A stretch of 64,000 nt of DNA. It comes from Nocardia arthritidis. Lineage in GTDB: Bacteria > Actinomycetota > Actinomycetes > Mycobacteriales > Mycobacteriaceae. Under the pieces are notes generated by a model. The model saw nothing but the letters and a program-made list of their open reading frames with translations. It searched no databases and was not told the DNA's origin. Numbering within the stretch: position 1 is the first letter of the stretch; every line of letters starts with the position of its first letter. The position numbers and the translations under genes are program-made. Shown here piece by piece: positions 57,159 through 64,000 of this stretch. The DNA is taken from the NCBI RefSeq assembly GCF_011801145.1, contig NZ_CP046172.1:2542001-2606000 (forward strand), read 5' to 3'.

Positions 57159-58187
57159 CTACGGAACGGGTTTCGGCGGCAGCGCCGGAACCTCTCCGTA
57201 CGGTTGATAATTCGGCGGGAACGGCGCGGGCGACGGCCGCAGGAACAGCTTGCCGTGCCTGCTGCGGTCGCGCAGCGCCGCCATCCGCCAGGTGAGCACC
57301 GGATGGCTGGCCATGGCATTGACCATCCAGACGAAGAAGCCCTTCTCCTGTGCGGCCCGGTCGGCCATCTCGTCGAAGCCGACCAGGGTGTTCATATATT
57401 TGCCCGCGGCCAGCGTGCCCATCGCGGTGGGTGCGCCCTGGTGGCGGTTGCAGTAGCCGTGATTGTCGGCGGTGTACTCCTGCGCGCGGCTGAGGCTGCT
57501 GCCGAGGATCGGCAGGAACGGTGCGAGGAACATGCCGAGCTGGCGCCAATAGGAGACGTGCCCCGCCGCGATATGCCCGACCTCATGCCCGATGATGAAC
57601 GCCAGCGCGTCGGGTTCCCGTGCGGCGCCGCCGATTTCGAACAGGTCGCTGTAGACGACGACATAGCGGCGGAAGCCGTGCCCGGAGGCGAACGCGTTGA
57701 TCTGCCCGTTCCCGAGCACCACGTAGGCGTCCGGGACCTTGGCCATGCCGAAGCGCGCCGCGGCCTCCTGCACCATGCGGTAGCCCTCCGGGAATTGTGT
57801 CGGCGACATCTTCACGCCGTTCACCCGCTGCGCCGAATAGTTGATGCCGCGGCCGAACCACACCAGCGCCGGCGCGAACACCAGCAGCAACACCAGTTGA
57901 TCGACGCTGCCGAAGATCAGCATCAGCAGGGCGATCAGGTACGCGAACACCGTCATCACGATGACCACCACCAACAGCGGGATCTCCCAGCTGTGCCGTG
58001 CCGGCCTGCCCCACGGCGACAGGCCGCGCGGTTGCTGCTGCGGCGGCACACCCGGCGGCACCGGTCCGTACGGCGACTGGGCGTAGGGGTTCGGATACGA
58101 CAGTCCAGGCACGTTGTAGCTCATGTCCTGTGATTGCGCCCATCCGGGCCCGGACGGGTGTGGTTCGTGCGGCTGCATGCGATGCAC
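57159..58187 (-). CDS. M48 family membrane metallopeptidase
   Basis: A 342-residue protein; starts at codons 1, 4 and 22 are all possible. The first 65 residues are Pro/Gln/Tyr-rich and cytoplasmic, followed by two helices (70-92, 96-112). The zinc site is H201-E-V-G-H205 with the third ligand E237 in R-A-Q-E-Y-T-A-D. Like HtpX it probably degrades damaged membrane proteins. It is convergent with the DsbA-like gene (9 bases between stops). Confidence 0.88.
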   Translation of the reverse strand: MHRMQPHEPHPSGPGWAQSQDMSYNVPGLSYPNPYAQSPYGPVPPGVPPQQQPRGLSPWGRPARHSWEIPLLVVVIVMTVFAYLIALLMLIFGSVDQLVLLLVFAPALVWFGRGINYSAQRVNGVKMSPTQFPEGYRMVQEAAARFGMAKVPDAYVVLGNGQINAFASGHGFRRYVVVYSDLFEIGGAAREPDALAFIIGHEVGHIAAGHVSYWRQLGMFLAPFLPILGSSLSRAQEYTADNHGYCNRHQGAPTAMGTLAAGKYMNTLVGFDEMADRAAQEKGFFVWMVNAMASHPVLTWRMAALRDRSRHGKLFLRPSPAPFPPNYQPYGEVPALPPKPVP

Positions 58188-58310
58188 TCTATTCAGTTGC
58201 TGGGAGCCGATTTCGCGGCGCTACGCGCCCAACCTCGGATTCGCGCGGTCGCCCGCCGGTGTTAATGGCGGCGTGTCCCGGCGGCCGGGCGGTTCGCGCG
58301 GCCTGACACA

Positions 58311-58793
<483 letters not shown>

Positions 58794-58840
58794 AATCCAT
58801 TGCTCGCGTAGGTAATAGCCCGAGAGGATAGCGACCTTCC

Positions 58841-59653
58841 ATGCCTGAAGGGCATACCCTGCATCGTCTCGCCCGGCTGCATCAGCGTGAGCTGGCGGGT
58901 GGCGTCGTCCGGGTTTCCAGCCCGCAGGGGAAGTTCGCGGTCGGGGCGGCGCGGGTGGACGGGCACGTACTGACGCGGGCCGAGGCGTGGGGCAAACACC
59001 TACTGCACCACTATGATTCGGGACTCGTCGTCCATGTGCACCTCGGGTTGTACGGGAAGTTCTACGATTCCGGGCTGCCGATGGGGGAGCCGGTCGGCCA
59101 GGTGCGGATGCGGATATTCGGTGTGCCCGACGGTAAACCGGGATTCGGCACCGACCTGCGCGGCCCGACGGCATGCGAAATCCTGCTGCCGCCCGAGGTT
59201 TCCGCGCTCACCGAGCGGCTCGGCCCGGACCCGCTGCGCCGCGGCGCCGACCCGGACCGGGCCTGGCGGCGAATTCATCGCTCGCGCAAGCCGATCGGGG
59301 CCCTGCTGATGGATCAGCGGGTGGTGGCCGGAGTGGGCAATGTATATCGGGCGGAACTGCTTTTCCGGCACCATATTTCGCCGCACCGGCCGGGCACCGC
59401 GTTGAGTCCGGGTGAGTGGCAGGCGATGTGGGCGGATCTCGTCGAGCTGATGAAGGTCGGGGTGCGGGTCGGCAAGATGGTGGTGGTGCGACCCGAGGAC
59501 GATCACGGCGCACCCTCGTACGCGCTGGATCGCCCGCGCACCTACGTCTATCGGCGGGCGGGCGAACCGTGCCGTCTCTGCGGAACACCGGTCGCGCATG
59601 CGGTGATGGAGGCGCGAAACCTGTTCTGGTGCCCCGGCTGTCAGCCGGACTGA
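58841..59653 (+). CDS. nei2: Fpg/Nei family DNA glycosylase (endonuclease VIII-like, Nei2)
   Basis: A 270-residue glycosylase. The N-terminal P2-E3-G-H-T is the catalytic proline/glutamate pair. The helix-two-turn-helix element is R-V-V-A-G-V-G-N-V-Y-R-A-E. The C-terminal zinc finger is C-R-L-C-G-T ... F-W-C-P-G-C. It excises oxidised pyrimidines and cuts the DNA strand in base-excision repair. Its 3' end overlaps the convergent P450 gene by 13 bases. Confidence 0.93.
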   Translation: MPEGHTLHRLARLHQRELAGGVVRVSSPQGKFAVGAARVDGHVLTRAEAWGKHLLHHYDSGLVVHVHLGLYGKFYDSGLPMGEPVGQVRMRIFGVPDGKPGFGTDLRGPTACEILLPPEVSALTERLGPDPLRRGADPDRAWRRIHRSRKPIGALLMDQRVVAGVGNVYRAELLFRHHISPHRPGTALSPGEWQAMWADLVELMKVGVRVGKMVVVRPEDDHGAPSYALDRPRTYVYRRAGEPCRLCGTPVAHAVMEARNLFWCPGCQPD

Positions 59654-60696
59654 CCGGCGCGCACCCGCATGGTCGCGATCTCCAGCAAGCCGTCGAGTTC
59701 CACCCGACCCGTCGTTTGGCCCGGATCGACCGCGAGGCCGTCGCGGCGGGCGATATCGAGGATGCGCTCGGCCAGCGGCAGCACCATATGCCGCCCCCAG
59801 CAGCGCTCGGACGCGTGGCCGAAGGGCAGGTAGCCGGGATGGGTTTCCGGGTCGAGCGTGTCCCAGCGTTCCGGGCGGAATTCCTCCGGCACCTCCCACA
59901 GCCGTGGATCGCGCTGGCTGAGCAGGGTGAGCAGCAGGATGTCGTCGTCGGCGCCGATCCGGCCGTCGAGGGCGGCGTATTCACTTCCCCTGTTGCGCAA
60001 CAGATTCCAAGACGGCGGTAGCAGCCGTAGCGTTTCCAGGAGAATATTGCGGTTGCTTACCGCCGGATCCAGCGGCGACGCCAGCCACAGTGCACCGGTG
60101 ACCAGCGACGCCACCGTGAAACACACCGGCGCCGCGACCCGGCGGTACAGGTACATCGAATACTGGCGGTCGCGGAAATTATCGGCGTCGAAGACCTGCG
60201 CCGCCAAATTCGACAGCGGCCGGTCCGCGCCGAGCCTGCCGATCAACGCCGCCCCTGAGGTGGCGGCCGACCAGGTCAGCTTCGGCGTCAGCTCCAGCCT
60301 GCGGTCGACCAATAGGCGGAAGCGGAAATCCTCGCGCCCGAAAACCAGGTCGCGCACGTAATCGTGGGCGCGTTGCGGCCATTTGCCGGTGAGGTCGGCG
60401 GCGGGCTCCAGCGGGGTTTTCAGCGCGGCGCGGACGTCGGCGGTCACGGCCCGCATGAATGTCACCGCATCCGCCCGGTCCACCAGCCGCCCGCGGATGG
60501 GTTTGAACGTAGGGCGTTCCGCGGCCTGGGCGGGCCGGGCGCTGAGCACGGCATCCATCAGATCCGGATCGGCGATGCCGATCGTATCCGGCTCCAGCCG
60601 AAAAAGATCTTGTCCGCGATATTTCTCGAGCAATTCCGCCAGTCGGGGCGCGAAGGCGACGGTCCGTGAATTCCTGGTCGTATGCGATGAAGACAT
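59641..60696 (-). CDS. atypical cytochrome P450, candidate atropopeptide-type RiPP tailoring enzyme
   Basis: A 351-residue P450, shorter than the usual 400, from ATG 60696. Visible marks are the K-helix E221-T-L-R224, P-E-E-F-R-P-E-R-W (PERF region), and the haem loop F-G-H-A-S-E-R-C299-W-G. The haem-loop glycine before the cysteine is Ala, and no A-G-x-D/E-T-T motif is found in the expected I-helix (around 190-205), so oxygen activation may be unusual. It lies downstream of a 25-codon ORF ending F-A-W-Y-G-W-T, separated by a terminator-like hairpin. Precursor plus one P450 is the minimal cluster of atropopeptides such as tryptorubin. The assignment is inferred from gene pairing. Confidence 0.75.
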   Translation of the reverse strand: MSSSHTTRNSRTVAFAPRLAELLEKYRGQDLFRLEPDTIGIADPDLMDAVLSARPAQAAERPTFKPIRGRLVDRADAVTFMRAVTADVRAALKTPLEPAADLTGKWPQRAHDYVRDLVFGREDFRFRLLVDRRLELTPKLTWSAATSGAALIGRLGADRPLSNLAAQVFDADNFRDRQYSMYLYRRVAAPVCFTVASLVTGALWLASPLDPAVSNRNILLETLRLLPPSWNLLRNRGSEYAALDGRIGADDDILLLTLLSQRDPRLWEVPEEFRPERWDTLDPETHPGYLPFGHASERCWGRHMVLPLAERILDIARRDGLAVDPGQTTGRVELDGLLEIATMRVRAGQSG

Positions 60697-60727
60697 GGCG
60701 ATTCCTCGCGAGGGTGAAAGGGAAAAT

Positions 60728-60765
60728 GCCCGCGCCCGGAACGGCACGCCGAACCGGGCGCGGGC
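60728..60765 (-). terminator. attenuator-like hairpin between precursor peptide and P450
   Basis: On the minus strand GCCCGCGCCCGG pairs with CCGGGCGCGGGC around an inner CGGC/GCCG hairpin, followed by ATTTTCCCTTT. A partial terminator here would give more precursor than enzyme transcript, as in many RiPP operons. Confidence 0.7.
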
Positions 60766-60782
60766 GCTATCGGGTCAGTGGA

Positions 60783-60860
60783 TTACGTCCAGCCGTACCA
60801 CGCGAAAGTCTTCAGACTCTTACCCTGCTTCAGCCACCTGGCAATGCGAACAAACGCCAT
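60783..60860 (-). CDS. candidate RiPP precursor peptide (atropopeptide/tryptorubin-like), 25 residues
   Basis: ATG 60860 has AGGAG 8 bases upstream. The 25 codons begin M-A-F-V-R-I-A-R-W-L-K and continue through G-K-S-L-K-T to the C-terminal F-A-W-Y-G-W-T. The last six residues, A-W-Y-G-W-T, align with the tryptorubin A core A-W-Y-I-W-Y: Ala1, Trp2, Tyr3 and Trp5 are conserved, Gly replaces Ile, and Thr replaces the last Tyr. The short basic amphipathic leader and the downstream P450 complete the pattern. The expected product is a peptide macrocycle cross-linked between aromatic side chains by the P450. No dedicated protease or transporter is seen nearby, which is also usual for the family. 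Confidence 0.75.
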   Translation of the reverse strand: MAFVRIARWLKQGKSLKTFAWYGWT

Positions 60861-61080
60861 GACTCCATCTCCTGTTTTGAGTGTGCCCTGTTATCGGAGC
60901 GCCCGGATCTCGGGTGCAGATCAATGGTATGGAATGCACGCCGACCCGGCGGTCTTATCGGTGAATCTGACTTTTTGGTTATCCATTTTATACGGAAAAA
61001 TTACGATCCGAGTTTAATGTTTCAGTGGCGGACTGTGTATGCGATCGAATCGCGATCGCAGGTATTGGCGAGGACCTATT

Positions 61081-62292
61081 GTGGATATCGAAACCACGAA
61101 TCCGATCGAAACGCTGGACGACGACTTCTATGCCGATCCGCAGGCGCATTACCGGCAATGGCGCGAGCGCGGGCCGGTCGTGCGATTCCATGCCCCCGAG
61201 GGGGTGGTGAGCTGGATGATCCTGGGCCACGACGAGGCGCGCGCCGCACTGCGTGACCCGCGGCTGCGCAAGAATGTCGACGGCACGGCGGCGATTTTCC
61301 GCCGCCAATGCCCGGCGGCGCCCGAGAGCTCGTCGCTGCTGAATCTCGACAACCATATGGGCAACTGCGACCCGCCCGAGCACACCCGGCTGCGCAAACT
61401 CGTCAACAAGGCATTCACGCCGCGGGCGGTCGCGGCGATGCGACCGCATATCGAGGCGACGACGAACGCGCTGCTCGACGAGATCGCCGGCTGCGACGAG
61501 GTGGATCTGCTCGCCGCGTTCGCGGTGCCGCTCCCGGTCCGGATGATCTGCGGAATACTCGGGGTGCCCCGGACCGACCTCGGCGAATTCCAGCGCTGGG
61601 CCAGAGAAATGTTCGCCATCAGCGGTGAGCGGCGCAGGGCCGCGATCGAGGAGAAGCGCGGATATATCCGGGACCTGGTGCGGGCGAAGCGGGCCCGGCC
61701 CGGTCCGGATCTGCTTTCCGCATTAGTGCACGCGCGGGAGGACAATGACCGGCTGACCGAAAAAGAGCTGGTGTCCATGGCGTTTCTGCTGCTGTTCGCC
61801 GGGCACGGGACCACCGCCGATTTCCTGACCACCGGATCGCTCACGCTGCTGCGCGACGAGACCCTGCTGCGGACCGTGCGCGACGATCCATCGAAGCTGC
61901 CGGGCGTCATCGAGGAACTTCTCCGATTCGACGGCCCGATCCACCTCTCCGCCATCCGCTTCACCGCCGAACCCGTCCGGTTCGGCGATATCGAAATTCC
62001 GGCGGGCGAATTCGTCCACATCGCGCTTTCCGCCGCCAATCACGATCCGGCGTATTTTCCCGACCCGGATCGGCTCGACATCACCCGGGATGCCGGGCGG
62101 CACCTGGGATTCGGGCACGGCGCCCATTTCTGTGCCGGTGCCAATCTGGCGCGGATGGAGGCCACCGTGGCGTTCTCCACCCTGCTGTGGCGCTTCCCGG
62201 ATCTGCGGCTGGCGCGGCCCGCCGCGGAGCTCACCTGGCATCACGAATTCGGGTTCCCCACCCTCACCGAACTTCCGGTGCGGCTGGGGTAG
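61081..62292 (+). CDS. cytochrome P450
   Basis: A 403-residue bacterial class I P450 from GTG 61081 with GGCGAGGA upstream. The I-helix is A240-G-H-G-T-T, where the usual acidic residue (A-G-H-E-T-T) is Gly. The K-helix E279-L-L-R282 and haem loop F-G-H-G-A-H-F-C351-A-G are canonical. No membrane anchor. It is divergent from the precursor peptide across 220 bases and may share its promoter region, so it could be a further tailoring enzyme or an independent hydroxylase. Electron-donor genes are not adjacent. Confidence 0.9.
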   Translation: MDIETTNPIETLDDDFYADPQAHYRQWRERGPVVRFHAPEGVVSWMILGHDEARAALRDPRLRKNVDGTAAIFRRQCPAAPESSSLLNLDNHMGNCDPPEHTRLRKLVNKAFTPRAVAAMRPHIEATTNALLDEIAGCDEVDLLAAFAVPLPVRMICGILGVPRTDLGEFQRWAREMFAISGERRRAAIEEKRGYIRDLVRAKRARPGPDLLSALVHAREDNDRLTEKELVSMAFLLLFAGHGTTADFLTTGSLTLLRDETLLRTVRDDPSKLPGVIEELLRFDGPIHLSAIRFTAEPVRFGDIEIPAGEFVHIALSAANHDPAYFPDPDRLDITRDAGRHLGFGHGAHFCAGANLARMEATVAFSTLLWRFPDLRLARPAAELTWHHEFGFPTLTELPVRLG

Positions 62293-62340
62293 CGGGCGTT
62301 CTGTCGCGCGCTCGCCGGATGGGCGCGCGACAGGCCCGCG

Positions 62341-63297
62341 TCAACCGGCGACGGCCGACTGGATCTCCGGCTCGTCGGAATCCGCCAGCGCGAACCGCCG
62401 CCCGCCCGCCGTCTTCGCCGAATACATCGCCCGATCCGCCCTGCGCAGCAGATCCGTGAAATCGCATGGGCTACCGGGCGGGCAGTATGCCGTGCCGACA
62501 CTCGCCGACACCGGCACCGGACCCGCCGTCGACCACACCGGATCGCGCAGCGCCGAAACGATGCGGTGCGCCAGGTCGCCGAGGGTGTTGCGCCGCGGAT
62601 TCACCGCGAGCACGAACTCGTCGCCGCCGTACCGGCAGATCACCGTATCGGGCGGGCACACCTCACGCAGCCGGTTCGCGAGCTCGACGAGCACCTCGTC
62701 GCCGATGGCGTGCCCGTAACCGTCGTTGATCTGCTTGAACCGGTCCAGATCAATGAGCAGCAGTCCGACGCCGCGGGTCGGATCGGTCGCCATCAGGCGC
62801 ACGCGGTCCTGCAACAGCGTGCGGTTGGCCAGATCGGTGAGCGCGTCATGGGTGGCCTCGTGCCGCAGCCGATGCTGCAACGCCGCGATCTCCTGCACCC
62901 GCACCGACACCGCGGCCGAGATGTGCTGCTCCTGCTGTGCCAGCGCACGCTCCTGCAAAGCCTGCGCATAACTGTCGATGGCCTGGCTCGCGACGAACGG
63001 CCAGCGCGTCGCCACCAGCGAACCCGGCGCCCCGGACGGGAAGCCGAGCAGCCACCTGGTGGCCTGGGCGAGCATCCTGATCCGCTCGAACGGCGGCTCG
63101 GCCAGCCGCGCCCCGAGCGCGCGCGCCTCCGGCACCGGGAAAGGTTCGGATCTGGCCAGTACGAGCAGCCGGTCGACGATTTCGATCAGTACCGGTTCCA
63201 GCTGCTGGGGTGACGCGCCGGAACCCGGTTCCGCGCACACCGCGCGCGCCCAGGCACGGCACATCGCCGCTACCGGTGGCTCGATGTCGGTCGGCAT
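62341..63297 (-). CDS. diguanylate cyclase (GGDEF domain protein)
   Basis: A 318-residue protein from ATG 63297. The N-terminal 145 residues are a helical, uncharacterised sensor region with a coiled-coil-like run (A-L-A-Q-Q-E-Q-H-I). The C-terminal domain is a complete GGDEF cyclase: D-L-D-R-F-K-Q-I-N-D-G-Y-G-H and R-Y-G-G-D-E-F. The inhibitory site five residues before the motif reads C-P-P-D instead of R-x-x-D, so product feedback is probably lost. It makes cyclic di-GMP from two GTP. There is no EAL partner in the window. Its leader is strongly structured. Confidence 0.92.
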   Translation of the reverse strand: MPTDIEPPVAAMCRAWARAVCAEPGSGASPQQLEPVLIEIVDRLLVLARSEPFPVPEARALGARLAEPPFERIRMLAQATRWLLGFPSGAPGSLVATRWPFVASQAIDSYAQALQERALAQQEQHISAAVSVRVQEIAALQHRLRHEATHDALTDLANRTLLQDRVRLMATDPTRGVGLLLIDLDRFKQINDGYGHAIGDEVLVELANRLREVCPPDTVICRYGGDEFVLAVNPRRNTLGDLAHRIVSALRDPVWSTAGPVPVSASVGTAYCPPGSPCDFTDLLRRADRAMYSAKTAGGRRFALADSDEPEIQSAVAG

Positions 63298-63313
63298 CGA
63301 GATCACCCTGCGT

Positions 63314-63366
63314 GGGTGACGTTGGTACCCAGGTGCCCTGTGCGAACACAGGTGCCGGCGTCACCC
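63314..63366 (-). promoter_or_regulatory. structured 5' leader of the GGDEF gene
   Basis: Read on the minus strand, GGGTGACG pairs perfectly with CGTCACCC. They enclose CCTGTG-TTCG-CACAGG, a perfect hairpin with a stable tetraloop. The structure ends 16 bases before the ATG, next to the AGGGTGAT ribosome binding site, so it could control translation. It does not obviously match a cyclic di-GMP riboswitch. Confidence 0.5.
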
Positions 63367-63564
63367 CGATCGTTCCCACTGCTACGCGGTTGTGTCCACC
63401 TCGCTCGGCGCACGCTCACCGCCCCCTTTCCAGATACCCCCGTCCGGCAAAAAGGATCCTAGCAAGCCACTCGGCATCGAAAAACGCCGTTTCACAACGT
63501 GTTCTCGGTGCCTAGCGAATGGCGATCGGGTATGAGATCGCTGACGATCGCGAGGCGTTACACA

Positions 63565-63816
63565 TCAATTCCGTTCGCTGAAAAATCGCCGCCGCGCACG
63601 CTGAACCGAAGCGGTCCGCACCGGCGTGCCCAGCGTCACCGACAGTCGACGCCCAGGTGGCCGCCGAGGCAGCCGGACATCGCGATAGCGAACCGGATAG
63701 CCGGTGGTAAGCGAGTTGGCGAGCCCACCGGGCAAATTTGCGTAGACCCGCCGCGTGGCGACCCGAACCGGCCGGTACGGCCCGCCCGCGACACGCGGAT
63801 AGCGGATTCTTGTCAT
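63565..63816 (-). CDS. possible small basic protein
   Basis: An 83-codon frame from ATG 63816 encodes an Arg/Pro-rich sequence (T-R-I-R-Y-P-R-V-A-G-G-P-Y-R-P ... G-G-L-A-N-S-L-T-T-G-Y-P-V-R-Y). No domain is known, and an overlapping frame on the same strand is equally open. Codon bias is compatible with coding, but similarity is untested. The rest of 63367-64000 shows no supported gene. Confidence 0.3.
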   Translation of the reverse strand: MTRIRYPRVAGGPYRPVRVATRRVYANLPGGLANSLTTGYPVRYRDVRLPRRPPGRRLSVTLGTPVRTASVQRARRRFFSERN

Positions 63817-64000
63817 AGTCGGCCGTGTCGTCCGATTCGGGCGATTCCCGGGAGCGTCCGGCGCACAACCACTCCCGCCCAGCGGATTCCGGCCATATCC
63901 GGGCGGACAACCTTGCCGCACACGGCATTTGCGGCCCCAACCAGCCGCCACACCACCATTGGGCGGGGCGATTGGCGTTCCGGGAGCCCCGTTGGGTACA

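Noticed and set aside
63314..63366. Known c-di-GMP (GEMM) riboswitch upstream of the GGDEF gene
   Set aside because: The two-helix aptamer layout and its conserved loop bases are not present. It is kept only as an unnamed structured leader.

Overview
The window looks like chromosome of a high-GC mycolata actinobacterium, most probably Nocardia or a close relative. This is inferred, not searched. The evidence is the codon use, the many GTG/TTG starts, the family mix (PucR, GlxA and Nocardia-type AraC regulators, group II truncated haemoglobin, a mycothiol-linked DsbA-like enzyme, F420-type oxidoreductases) and a gene order that, as I recall it, follows Mycobacterium tuberculosis Rv2478c to Rv2464c.

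Bases 1-10,050 hold regulators and decayed genes. There is a PucR regulator cut by the window edge, a PfpI protein divergent from a GlxA-type regulator, a carboxymuconolactone decarboxylase, an LLM oxidoreductase remnant with an internal deletion, a frameshifted AraC regulator, a STAS protein, a PLP enzyme and a frameshifted S9 peptidase. An integrase fragment sits next to tRNA-Arg(TCT). Bases 10,250-17,250 carry a CopD-CtaG fusion, a second PLP lyase, a GH3 beta-glucosidase, an intergenic hairpin element, an SSB-like protein and a secreted protein.

Bases 17,855-37,250 are the conserved core: ettA, NAD-glutamate dehydrogenase, a thioesterase, a conserved hypothetical, two small secreted Ser/Gly-rich proteins, azlC/azlD with an XRE-cupin regulator, an HNH protein, glbO, an alpha-glucosidase, a DUF5130 pair, a secretory lipase and pepN. 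The core resumes at 56,514 with the mycothiol-dependent DsbA-like enzyme, rpiB and nei2. The 19 kb between (37.3-56.4 kb) behaves like an accessory insertion. It holds purC, a Nudix protein, hypotheticals, an IS256-family element splitting a gene, TetR/PhyH and MarR/NmrA regulator-target pairs, a DUF885-like peptidase, a FAD monooxygenase, a PLP lyase, LysE, an ECF42-type sigma with its DGPF partner, and an NADH-dependent flavoprotein reductase.

The most exciting part is 59,641-60,860. A 25-residue ORF with a good ribosome binding site ends in F-A-W-Y-G-W-T. It is followed, after a terminator-like hairpin, by an unusual short cytochrome P450. This is the minimal layout of an atropopeptide (tryptorubin-type) RiPP cluster, with a core (A-W-Y-G-W-T) that differs from tryptorubin's A-W-Y-I-W-Y at two positions. 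A second P450 is transcribed divergently beside it, and a GGDEF protein with a structured leader follows.
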